Assembly (NCBI GenBank): GCA_964542165.1
Contig: CAZITQ010000057.1
Coordinates: 1-41,765, forward strand
Source of the DNA: CAYTBN01 sp964542165
GTDB taxonomy: Bacteria > Myxococcota_A > UBA796 > UBA9615 > CAYRNR01
Reading direction: 5' to 3'
DNA length: 41,765 bases
Both the position numbers and the translations under genes were made by a program. The notes below the pieces were generated by a model. It did not search any database. It saw nothing but the letters and a program-made list of their open reading frames with translations, and was not told the origin of the DNA. Shown here one piece after another: positions 10,991 through 18,443 of this stretch (position 1 is its first letter; each line of letters opens with the position of its first letter).

Positions 10991-11923
10991 TCAAGCGCGC
11001 CCCCGCCAGAAGTCGTAGAAGTTGTACCACTGGTACGGGTACCGCCGGGCATGGTGCTCGAGGCGCGCCACGTACCAGGTCAGCCACTCCCGCAGCTGGT
11101 CCTCCCGGGGGCGGGAGCGATCGAAGCGGAAGCGTCGAGGGGGCTCGACCACGATCCGGTAGCCCCGGCCCCCCTCCTTGAGGCACAGGGTGAGCAGCAC
11201 CGGCGCGCCTGTGATGCCTGCCACCGTCAACGGGCCCGTGGGGAAGCGCGCAGGCCGCCCCAGGAACTCCAGCTCGAGCCAGTTTTCGTCGAACACCCGG
11301 TCCGACTTCATGGCCAGCATGTCTCCTCGGCGCAGCACCTTGAGCAGCTCGAGGGAGGCCATGGGGGCCCCGTCCAGTCGCACCACCGGGGGAAAGCGGT
11401 CTCCTCCCTTGGCCTCGATGAACTTCTGCAGATCCTGGTTCATGGGCTCGGCCATGACCTGGTGCAGGGTAGCCTCCACCCCCCGGAGCACACCGGCGGC
11501 GAGCTCCATGTTGCCCAGGTGCGCTCCCAGCAGGATCGCCCCCCGTCCCTCCCGAAGCGCGTCGGACAGGTGTTCCACCCCGTCCTCCACCAGGTCGAAG
11601 ACCTCCGGTCCGCGGCTGAGCAGCAACGAGCGATCGATCAGTGAAGCGGCGAAGTTGAAGATGTGCCGGAACCCGCGTGCCACGCGCAGGGGCCACGCGA
11701 CCGGCCCGCGCAGGCGGCGCATGTACGCGAAGGAGGCGCGGCGGGCCTGACCCGCGAACAGCATGTAGTACAGCAGCGCCGGACCCGTGCAGAAGTAGGA
11801 CAGGACCCGGCCGACGACCCGGGAGAAGTGGAAGTAGAAGCGGAACGCGATCAGGCTTCCCCGCCCCTGGTCACCCCAGCGGCGGCCCGGACGTTGCGGG
11901 CTGGAGGGCTCGGCTTCGTTCAT
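10991..11923 (-). CDS. LpxL/HtrB-type lysophospholipid acyltransferase
   Basis: Inner-membrane acyltransferase of 310 residues related to the lipid A late acyltransferases LpxL/LpxM, which move an acyl chain from acyl-ACP to a lipid acceptor. The catalytic H-x4-E motif is HLGNME (H135, E140), and the C-terminal YPYQWYNFYDFW matches the family's conserved end. The N-terminal 25 residues are polar, followed by a hydrophobic segment (about 36-58). The ATG at 11923 is the first start in the divergent space shared with the plsC-like gene (11924-12044, where nothing else is evident). The exact acceptor (lipid A, glycolipid or phospholipid) cannot be assigned. Confidence 0.85.
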   Translation of the reverse strand: MNEAEPSSPQRPGRRWGDQGRGSLIAFRFYFHFSRVVGRVLSYFCTGPALLYYMLFAGQARRASFAYMRRLRGPVAWPLRVARGFRHIFNFAASLIDRSLLLSRGPEVFDLVEDGVEHLSDALREGRGAILLGAHLGNMELAAGVLRGVEATLHQVMAEPMNQDLQKFIEAKGGDRFPPVVRLDGAPMASLELLKVLRRGDMLAMKSDRVFDENWLELEFLGRPARFPTGPLTVAGITGAPVLLTLCLKEGGRGYRIVVEPPRRFRFDRSRPREDQLREWLTWYVARLEHHARRYPYQWYNFYDFWRGRA

Positions 11924-12044
11924 CGCGCTGCGGGATCATCCGGGGGGGCGCCCAGGGCGTCAAGCGCCCGGCCTCGCCGCGCCCCGCGGCAGGTAGTGAC
12001 GAGGTAACCGAGATTCGGAGACGAGACCACGAACGCGTGCCAGA

Positions 12045-12869
12045 ATGGCCTCCGTGAAGCGGGTCCTCAAATCGCTGGTCACCGCCTACTGCTACCACCA
12101 GATGCTGCTGTGGGGTCTGGCGACCTTCCTGGGCCAGATCCTGGGGCGGGCGTTGACCTTCCCCTTCGACCCCCGCCGACGGGTACCCCAGGCCGTGGCC
12201 AGCGCCCTGTGGGGCGCGGCGCTCTGGCTCACCCACCCGTTCTGGCGGATCCGGGTGGAGGGGAAGCACAACGCCGGCAGCGGCCCCTACCTGGTCATCT
12301 GCAACCACCAGTCCCTGGTGGACTCCCTGGCCATGCTGATGATCGGCCACCAGGTGAAGTTCATCAGCCACGCCAAGGTGTTCAAGGCGCCCCTGCTGGG
12401 GATGGCCATGCGCATCTGCGGCTACGTCTCCGTGGATCCCCGCAATCCCTTCCCGGCCCCCCGGGTGGCGCGGGAGATCACGGGGTGGTGGGCCCGGGGC
12501 GAGAGTGTGTGTCTGTACCCGGAGGGCACGCGATCCCGGGACGGCGAGATCCAGCCGTTCAAGGTGGGGGGCTTCCGCCTCGCCCACCGCGCGAAGGTCG
12601 GGATCCTGCCGGTGGCCATCGACGGGACCCACGCGGTCCTGCCCAAGGGCGCGCTGACCTACGTCGGCCCGGCGTTCAAGCGCATCCGTGTGCGGGTGCT
12701 GGAGCCCATCCCCTGGGACGCCTGCGGGGACGATCCCATCGCCCTGAGCCGATTGACCCGCGACACCATCGCCGCCGAGCTGGACCGGATGCGCGGCCGC
12801 GGCCCGGTGGAGGACTCGTCCACCGATACCGTCCCCACGCCGGACACCCGTCGCGTCGCGGCGGGCTGA
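12045..12869 (+). CDS. PlsC-type 1-acylglycerol-3-phosphate acyltransferase
   Basis: This 274-residue protein has the PlsC acyltransferase motifs: NHQSLVD (H88-x4-D93, catalytic) and YPEGTRSRDG (E160-G161-T162-R163, glycerol-phosphate binding). An N-terminal hydrophobic stretch (about 15-40) suggests membrane association. The family makes phosphatidic acid from lysophosphatidic acid and acyl-ACP or acyl-CoA, although paralogues act on other lysolipids. It is divergent from the LpxL-type acyltransferase, giving two lipid acyltransferases back to back. The C-terminal 30 residues are Thr/Asp-rich and look disordered. Confidence 0.85.
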   Translation: MASVKRVLKSLVTAYCYHQMLLWGLATFLGQILGRALTFPFDPRRRVPQAVASALWGAALWLTHPFWRIRVEGKHNAGSGPYLVICNHQSLVDSLAMLMIGHQVKFISHAKVFKAPLLGMAMRICGYVSVDPRNPFPAPRVAREITGWWARGESVCLYPEGTRSRDGEIQPFKVGGFRLAHRAKVGILPVAIDGTHAVLPKGALTYVGPAFKRIRVRVLEPIPWDACGDDPIALSRLTRDTIAAELDRMRGRGPVEDSSTDTVPTPDTRRVAAG

Positions 12870-12884
12870 GGGAGCAGGCGGCGG

Positions 12885-12905
12885 GCGTCGGGCGTCAGGC
12901 GTCGG
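12885..12905. repeat. Heptamer repeat array (three units)
   Basis: Three tandem GCGTCRG heptamers lie between the convergent plsC-like gene and prmC and overlap the prmC stop codon (12895-12897). It is the same repeat family as the arrays at 16465-16616. Confidence 0.7.
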
Positions 12906-13815
12906 GAGGGATCGGAGCGGGACTCGCTGCCCAGGCTCCTTCGACGACGCGCTCGATCCCCGCGAGATCTTCGTGCCGCTCCACGGCGGTCACACCCGCG
13001 CCCTCGAAGATGGCCTGGACCTCGGGCGCCTGTCCCGCTCCCACCTCCACCAGGACCCTGCCGCCGGGGCGCATCCATCGGTCCAGGCCGCCGGCGATGC
13101 GGCGGTAGAACGTCAGCGGGTCCCCGTCGGCGACCAGTGCCACGCGCGGTTCGTGCTGCAGGATCTCCGGCGCCAGGGTGGGGTAGTCGTCCTCGTCCAC
13201 GTAGGGGGGATTGCTGAGGACCACGTCGACCTGGCCCTCGAATCGGTCCGGGAGGGCATCCCACCAGTCCCCGCGGATGACGCCCACCCGGTCGGCGGGC
13301 CCGAGGCGCTCCAGATTGGTCCTCGCGCAGCGGATGGCGTCCGGGGAGAGGTCCACAGCCAGGACCCGCGCGGGGGTCTCCAGCGCCACGCTGACCGCCA
13401 GCACACCGCTGCCGGTCCCGAGATCGACCACCAGGGGTGCGTCGGCTTCGCACGCCGCGACGGCCTCGATCGCCAGGTCGGCGAGCAGCTCCGTGTCGGG
13501 GCGCGGGACCAGCACGCCGGACTGGACGGCGAACTCGCGGGAGCGGAATTCCCTGTGGCCCAGGATCAGGGCGACCGGTTCCCGTCCCCCCCTGCGGCGG
13601 ACGAGTTCCCGCAGCGAAGCCCTCTCCTGCGGGTCGAGGGGGCGGTCGAACTGGACGTAGAGGTCGAGTCGCGAGATGTCCAGGACAGAGGCGGCGAGCA
13701 GCTCCGCGTCCAGCCGGGGCGTACCCACACCTCGGGTCCGCAGGTACTCGGTCGCCGCGCGGAGGATCTCCAGGACGGTCCTGGGGGCCTCGGCGCCCCC
13801 CCTGTCGTCAGCCAT
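12895..13815 (-). CDS. prmC: Peptide chain release factor N5-glutamine methyltransferase
   Basis: PrmC methylates the Gln of the GGQ motif in release factors, using SAM. The 306 residues show an N-terminal helical domain (1-90), the SAM-binding motif VVDLGTGSGVLAVSVA and the substrate-glutamine motif SNPPYV (N202-P-P-Y205). The ATG at 13815 overlaps the end of prfA by 8 nt, so the enzyme is translationally coupled to its own substrate. The stop codon lies within a heptamer repeat array. Confidence 0.96.
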   Translation of the reverse strand: MADDRGGAEAPRTVLEILRAATEYLRTRGVGTPRLDAELLAASVLDISRLDLYVQFDRPLDPQERASLRELVRRRGGREPVALILGHREFRSREFAVQSGVLVPRPDTELLADLAIEAVAACEADAPLVVDLGTGSGVLAVSVALETPARVLAVDLSPDAIRCARTNLERLGPADRVGVIRGDWWDALPDRFEGQVDVVLSNPPYVDEDDYPTLAPEILQHEPRVALVADGDPLTFYRRIAGGLDRWMRPGGRVLVEVGAGQAPEVQAIFEGAGVTAVERHEDLAGIERVVEGAWAASPAPIPPDA

Positions 13816-14893
13816 CGTCCCCTGCGTCCCCTTCGGCGGCCTTGAGGGCCTCGGCCTCGAAATGGGTCGAGACGGCGGCGATCATCTCTTCCAGGTCGCC
13901 CTCCAGCATCCGGTCCAGGTGGTACAGCGTCAGCCCGATGCGGTGGTCGGAGATCCGGTTCTGGGGGAAGTTGTAGGTGCGGATCCGTTCGCTGCGGTCG
14001 CCCGTGCCCACCTGGGCCAGCCGCTGGTCCCGCTGCTCGGCCTGCACCTTGCGCTGCTCCTCTTCGAGCAGCCGCGAACGCAGGATCTTGAGCGCCTTGG
14101 CCTTGTTCTTGTGCTGGCTCTTCTCGTCTTGGCAGGTCACCACGATGTTGCTCGGGAGGTGGGTGATCCGCACTGCCGAATCGGTGGTGTTGACGCTCTG
14201 CCCACCGGGGCCGCTGGAGCGATAGACGTCGATCTTCAGATCCGCGGCCTCGATGTGGACGTCCACCTCCTCGGCCTCGGGCATGATCGCCACGGTGCAC
14301 GTCGAGGTGTGGATCCGACCCTGGCTCTCGGTGGTGGGGACCCGCTGTACCCGATGTACGCCCGACTCGTACTTGAGCTGGGCGTAGGCCGTGGCCCCGG
14401 ACACGCTGGCGATGACCTCCTTGAAGCCGCCGATGTCAGTGGGGTGGCTGTTCAGGATCTCCATCTTCCAGCGATTGTCCTCGCCGTACCTGGTGTACAT
14501 GCGCAGCAGATCCGCGGCGAACAGGGCGGCCTCCTCGCCCCCCGCGCCGGCGCGGATCTCCAGGATCACGTCACGGCCCTCGAAGGGATCGCGCGGCAGC
14601 AGGAGGATCTTGAGCCGGTGCTCGAGGATCGATCGGGTCTCCTGTTGCTCGGTCAGCTCATCGCGCGCGAGGTCCCGCATCTCGGGGTCGTCGTCCGACA
14701 GCAGCTCCTGGTTGGCGTCGATGGAGTCCGACAGTTCCCGGTGCTCACGGAAGACGGCGACCACCTCACGAAGGTCCGAGTGCTCCTTGGCCAGATCGGC
14801 GTACCGACGGGGATCCGCGGCGATCTCGGGGTCACCGAGCCGTGCCTCGATCTCCTCGAACCGGGATTCCACCTCGGCGAGCTTGTCGAACAT
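13808..14893 (-). CDS. prfA: Peptide chain release factor 1
   Basis: RF1 decodes UAA/UAG and triggers peptide release. At 361 residues it has standard length. The GGQ catalytic motif is at 230-232 (SGPGGQSVNTTDSAVRITH). The stop-codon recognition tripeptide is PTT in VQRVPTTESQGRIHT, matching the RF1 PxT type rather than RF2 SPF. The N-terminal coiled-coil domain 1 starts MFDKLAEVESRFEEIEARL. It starts 6 nt after the DUF1385 stop and overlaps prmC, so the three genes form one operon. Confidence 0.97.
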   Translation of the reverse strand: MFDKLAEVESRFEEIEARLGDPEIAADPRRYADLAKEHSDLREVVAVFREHRELSDSIDANQELLSDDDPEMRDLARDELTEQQETRSILEHRLKILLLPRDPFEGRDVILEIRAGAGGEEAALFAADLLRMYTRYGEDNRWKMEILNSHPTDIGGFKEVIASVSGATAYAQLKYESGVHRVQRVPTTESQGRIHTSTCTVAIMPEAEEVDVHIEAADLKIDVYRSSGPGGQSVNTTDSAVRITHLPSNIVVTCQDEKSQHKNKAKALKILRSRLLEEEQRKVQAEQRDQRLAQVGTGDRSERIRTYNFPQNRISDHRIGLTLYHLDRMLEGDLEEMIAAVSTHFEAEALKAAEGDAGDDG

Positions 14894-14899
14894 GGCGAA

Positions 14900-16090
14900 T
14901 CAACCTTCGGGCTGGGGCTCCGGGAGGAGGGGATCGCCCGGGTAGACCGGCGACTCCACGTCTCCCTCCCGTTCCAGCGTGCGGATCAAGGAGACCAGGG
15001 CGACCTCGATCTGGTCGTCGTCCGGCTCGCGGGTGGTCAGTCGCTGCATGAGCAGGCCCGGCAGGCTGAGAAAACGCAGCACCGGATTGGTCTGGAACTT
15101 GCCGGCCCAGCGGATGAACTCGTAGCTGATCCCGGCGATGGGGAACATCAGCGGGATCTTGATGCTCGCGCCCACCGCGAACCGCTGCCACCCCTCCAGG
15201 TCGTCCAGGAACGGCAGCAGGGGGAAGACCCCGGCGAACAGGGCGATCGCCACCAGGATCACGAAGGCCAGGAAGGCGGTCCCGCAGCGCGGGTGCAGCC
15301 GCGAGTGGCGCCGGGCGTTGGCCACCGTCAGCTCCTCGCCCGCCTCCCAGACGTAGATGCTCTTGTGCTCGGCCCCGTGGTACTGGAAGACCCGGCGGAT
15401 GTCCCGCATCGAGGAGATCAGCACGATGTAGCCCACGAAGACGCTGACCTTGATCAGGCCGGTGAACAGGTGGAACCCCGGGTGACCCAGGTCCGCCTCC
15501 CCGAGCAGCTTCTCGCCGGTGGCCAGGTTGAGCGCCACACCCGCCCCGAAGTGGGGCAGGTAGATGAACAGGGCGATGCCGAGACAGAACGCGAACAGGA
15601 TGGTGGTCGCGATGGAAACCGCGCTCAGACCGCCCGCGCTCTCGGACTCGGACTCGGACTCGGGCTCGGACGCGGACTCGGACTCGGACTCGGACGCGGA
15701 CTCGGACTCGGACTCGGACGCGGACTCGGCCCCGGTCTCGGTCTCGGTCTCGGTCTCGACGTCGGCCCCGTTCTCGGTCGCGGCGGGCCGGCCATCCGCC
15801 TCGGACTTCGACTTGCGCCCCGCCAGCTCCTCCGCGGCCGCCACGTCAGCGGAGTACGACAGGGCCTGCATGCCGTTGATCATCGCCTCGACCATCACCG
15901 CCGCGCCCCGCAAGAAGGGCCAGCGCAGCACGGGCAGGCGTTTGACCAGCGGGATCCAGGCGCTGTCCTTGACCACGATCCGTCCGTCGGGCCGGCGCAC
16001 GGCCATCACCATGGCCTCGGGGCCACGCATCATGACCCCTTCCAGGATGGCCTGGCCGCCGACGTTCTTGATCTTGGAGTCCGCGCGCAC
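14900..16090 (-). CDS. DUF1385 (YqhQ-like) membrane protein with Ser/Glu repeat insert
   Basis: The 396-residue protein begins with the DUF1385 signature (VGGQAILEGVMMRGPEAMVMAVRRPDG) and has RWPFLRGAAVMVEAMINGMQALSYSA before a variable linker. Membrane segments follow at about 158-182, 210-232, 275-300 and 315-335, with the conserved YHGAEHKSIYVWE and HPRCGTAFL motifs. The function is unknown, but the gene is habitually found with rpmE and prfA. Between residues about 110 and 150 is an ETETET and SE/SA repeat tract, which enlarges a linker that is naturally acidic. The start is GTG at 16090, with GGGAG about 10 nt upstream. Confidence 0.88.
   Translation of the reverse strand: MRADSKIKNVGGQAILEGVMMRGPEAMVMAVRRPDGRIVVKDSAWIPLVKRLPVLRWPFLRGAAVMVEAMINGMQALSYSADVAAAEELAGRKSKSEADGRPAATENGADVETETETETGAESASESESESASESESESASEPESESESESAGGLSAVSIATTILFAFCLGIALFIYLPHFGAGVALNLATGEKLLGEADLGHPGFHLFTGLIKVSVFVGYIVLISSMRDIRRVFQYHGAEHKSIYVWEAGEELTVANARRHSRLHPRCGTAFLAFVILVAIALFAGVFPLLPFLDDLEGWQRFAVGASIKIPLMFPIAGISYEFIRWAGKFQTNPVLRFLSLPGLLMQRLTTREPDDDQIEVALVSLIRTLEREGDVESPVYPGDPLLPEPQPEG
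15641..15759 (-). repeat. Ser-Glu coding repeat in the DUF1385 gene
   Basis: A 6-nt motif (TCCGAG on the coding strand) is nested in roughly 24-nt units. They encode SASESESE-type blocks followed by ETETETE. The tract is low-complexity coding DNA, likely variable in length. Confidence 0.85.
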
Positions 16091-16155
16091 GGATTCACGC
16101 TCCCGCAGAAAGCGGGGCTAGCGGCCGCAGTGGAGGGTGTGCGGGAAGGTCAGGG

Positions 16156-16395
16156 CTACTTGCGGCCTTTCTTCTTCTTCTTGAAGTTCTCGGGGGCCAC
16201 GGTGGCGTACTTGCGCTGGAAGCGCTCCACGCGACCGGCGGTGTCCACGATCTTCTGCGTGCCGGTGAAGAAGGGGTGGCACGCGGAGCAGATCTCGATC
16301 TTCATGTCGCCCACGGTGGACCGGGTCTCGACCGTGTTGCCGCACACGCAGGTGACGACCGCTTTCTTGTACTCGGGATGGATGCCTTGCTTCAT
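16156..16395 (-). CDS. rpmE: 50S ribosomal protein L31
   Basis: The 79-residue L31 starts MKQGIHPEY. It is the zinc-binding C+ form, with C16, C18, C36 and C39 (TCVCGN and CSACHPF), followed by the FTGTQKIVDTAGRVERF core and a Lys-rich tail. The frame is open upstream, but MKQGIHP is the family N-terminus. Two short GC-rich hairpins lie in the leader (16407-16419 and 16436-16450). The zinc-free C- paralogue is not in the window. Confidence 0.96.
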   Translation of the reverse strand: MKQGIHPEYKKAVVTCVCGNTVETRSTVGDMKIEICSACHPFFTGTQKIVDTAGRVERFQRKYATVAPENFKKKKKGRK

Positions 16396-16464
16396 GGCTC
16401 TACCTCGCCCATTGGGCGGGCGGTATCTAGCACCTGCGCCGCCGCGGCGCAAGGGGAAAGGCTT

Positions 16465-16616
16465 CAGGCGTCAGGCGTCGGGCGTCAGGCGAATGGGCCG
16501 CCTCGCTGACGCTCGACATCCGATCCCGAAGCCGTACCTCCCGTTTCCTGGGTGCTCGCCGTCGACGTTGCGAGCTCTTGTTTTCCTGACGCCTGACACC
16601 TGACGCCTGACGCCTG
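16465..16616. repeat. Inverted pair of heptamer arrays between rho and rpmE
   Basis: The left array (16465-16491) is CAGGCGT-type units in tandem. The right array (16590-16616, units starting at 16585) is the same heptamer in reverse orientation. The two arms pair over 27 nt with 2 mismatches, one of which can be a G-U wobble, and enclose about 98 nt without coding signal. In rho-rpmE readthrough RNA this could fold as a long stem. Its origin and function are unknown. Confidence 0.75.
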
Positions 16617-16633
16617 CGGCGCTCCAGCGCCGC
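16616..16633 (-). terminator. GC hairpin directly after rho
   Basis: An 8-bp stem (GCGGCGCT/AGCGCCGC) with a 2-nt apex as drawn begins 6 nt past the rho stop on the minus strand. There is no T-tract in the rho direction. It adjoins the heptamer array, so rho 3' end formation may involve both. Confidence 0.4.
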
Positions 16634-16639
16634 TTCTTT

Positions 16640-18025
16640 CTACGAGTTCATCGCGTCGAGGAACACGCTGTTGGTCTCGGTCTTCTGGAACTTGTCCAGC
16701 AGGAACTCCATGCAGTCGATGGAGTTGAGGGGGCTGAGCACCTTGCGGAGGATGAACAGCTTGGCCAGGGTGTCGGCCGGCAGCAGCAGGTCCTCGCGGC
16801 GGGTCCCGCTCTTGTTGATGTCCAGCGAGGGGTAGATCCGGCGCTCGGTCAGGCGGCGATCCAGGTGGATCTCCATGTTGCCCGTGCCCTTGAACTCCTC
16901 GAAGATCACCTCGTCCATCCGGCTACCGGTGTCGACCAGCGCGGTGGCGATGATGGTCAGCGATCCGCCGAACTCCAGGTTGCGTGCCGCGCCGAAGAAG
17001 CGCTTGGGCCGGTGCAGGGCGTTGGAGTCCACACCACCGGAGAGGATCTTGCCGCTGGGCGGGACCACGGTGTTGTAGGCGCGCGCCAGGCGGGTGATCG
17101 AGTCCAGCAGGATCACCACGTCGTTGCCGTGCTCGACCAGCCGCTTGGCCTTCTCGATGACCATCTCGGCGACCTGCACGTGGCGGGTGGCCGGCTCGTC
17201 GAAGGTCGACGACACGGTCTCGCCGCGCACGGTGCGCTCCATGTCGGTGACCTCCTCGGGCCGCTCGTCGATGAGCAGCACGATGAGCTTCACCTCGGGG
17301 TGGTTGGCGGCGATGGCGTTGGCGATGTTCTGCAGCAGGATGGTCTTGCCGGTACGCGGCGAGGCCACGATCAGCCCGCGCTGGCCCTTCCCGATGGGGG
17401 TCATCAGGTCCATGATGCGGGTGCTGTAGTTCTCTTTCTCGTACTCGAGGTCGAACTTCTCGTCCGGGTACAGCGGCGTCAGGTTGTCGAAGAGGATCTT
17501 GTCGCGGGCCTTCTCCGGCTCCTCGTGGTTGATCTTCTCGACCTTGAGCAGCGCGAAGTACCGCTCCGAGTCCTTGGGCGGCCGGATCTGGCCCTCGACG
17601 GTGTCACCGGTGCGCAGGTTGAACCGGCGGATCTGCGACGGGCTGACGTAGATGTCGTCCGGACCGGGCAGGTAGTTGTAGTCGGGGGAGCGCAGGAAGC
17701 CGAAGCCGTCGGGCAGGCACTCCAGGACGCCGGCGCCGTAGACGGAGCCGCCGGCCTCGGCCTGGGTGGTCAGGATGGCGAAGATCAGCTCCTGCTTCGT
17801 CATCCCCGACGCGTTCTCGATCCGCAGCTTCTTGGCCAGCTGGGCCAGGCCGCTGATCTTCTTGGCCTTGAGTTCGTTCAGATCCAGGGATTCGCTGGCG
17901 TCCATCGGGCCCGGACGGATGTCGTCCTCGTAGCGGACCTCCTGGGGCGGGCCGCTGTCGTCCCGGGGAGGGGGACGGCGGGAACGGCGGTTGCGATCAC
18001 GGCCGGATCGGTTCTGGCGGGTCAT
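16640..18025 (-). CDS. rho: Transcription termination factor Rho
   Basis: Rho is the hexameric RNA-dependent ATPase that terminates transcription at rut sites. The 461-residue protein has an Arg-rich, disordered N-terminal extension (about 1-45), the Rho-N helical domain (LDLNELKAKKISGLAQLAKKL), the OSB-fold RNA-binding domain (GFGFLRSPDYNYL) and the RecA-type core with Walker A SPRTGKT (K227), the Q-loop and R-loop segments and DSITRLARAYN. It begins with ATG at 18025 behind a strong SD (GAGGA). The leader is C-rich and G-poor (see separate entry). rpmE follows on the same strand after about 245 nt of repeats. Confidence 0.97.
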   Translation of the reverse strand: MTRQNRSGRDRNRRSRRPPPRDDSGPPQEVRYEDDIRPGPMDASESLDLNELKAKKISGLAQLAKKLRIENASGMTKQELIFAILTTQAEAGGSVYGAGVLECLPDGFGFLRSPDYNYLPGPDDIYVSPSQIRRFNLRTGDTVEGQIRPPKDSERYFALLKVEKINHEEPEKARDKILFDNLTPLYPDEKFDLEYEKENYSTRIMDLMTPIGKGQRGLIVASPRTGKTILLQNIANAIAANHPEVKLIVLLIDERPEEVTDMERTVRGETVSSTFDEPATRHVQVAEMVIEKAKRLVEHGNDVVILLDSITRLARAYNTVVPPSGKILSGGVDSNALHRPKRFFGAARNLEFGGSLTIIATALVDTGSRMDEVIFEEFKGTGNMEIHLDRRLTERRIYPSLDINKSGTRREDLLLPADTLAKLFILRKVLSPLNSIDCMEFLLDKFQKTETNSVFLDAMNS

Positions 18026-18150
18026 GGTTTTTCCTCACGGTGATTTCGTGGGTTGGTGGGGGAGGTCGTTTCGGACGGACCTCGTGTTCGTTGAGTTTCT
18101 GTTGGCGGTCCGGGCGGGGTCGTTCGGGCGGTCTCACGACGGCCAGTACG
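18026..18150 (-). promoter_or_regulatory. C-rich, G-poor rho leader (candidate rut site)
   Basis: On the minus strand the 125 nt before rho are C/A-rich. In 18042-18100 I count about 24 C and 9 G, with runs such as CCTCCCCCACCAACCC. Rho binds this composition. rho genes in other bacteria are autoregulated by termination in their leaders, so this is a plausible feedback site. The farther part (18151-18281) is more balanced and shows no clear promoter. Confidence 0.45.
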
Positions 18151-18374
18151 TCCCGGCTGGCCCGTAATCCTGTGTCGTTGGACTTCTTCCGTACAGTGGA
18201 TCGCACGCAGGTTCTCTCAAGGTGCGAAGCCGCTGACTATCAACAGGGATCTGCTCCGACGACGGCCGGAGGAGCGGTCCCATGATCGACACGGCTTCGC
18301 GGGGTGTCAAGTCAAACCTTCGACCCTGTGACGGTTTTGCGACACCGCGGGGCCGGCCCTCGCGCCCGGGCGCG

Positions 18375-18404
18375 TTGACAAGCCTCTCCGGGACCCCCGA
18401 TCAT
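18375..18404 (+). promoter_or_regulatory. Candidate sigma70-type promoter for ligA
   Basis: TTGACA (18375-18380) is followed by an 18-nt spacer and GATCAT (18399-18404; 4 of 6). It lies 40 nt before the ligA ATG, with GGGAG at 18431-18435 as SD. Confidence 0.45.
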
Positions 18405-18443
18405 GGCGGAGCATCCCCCTACGAACCGGCGGGAGCCACCCCC

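Noticed and set aside
13676..16603. Very long plus-strand open frame (975 codons) opposite prfA, DUF1385 and rpmE
   Set aside because: It is a GC-rich antisense shadow; the minus-strand genes have clear family motifs and the plus frame has none.
16465..16616. Heptamer arrays as a CRISPR
   Set aside because: The units are 7 nt in direct tandem without spacers, and no cas gene is present.
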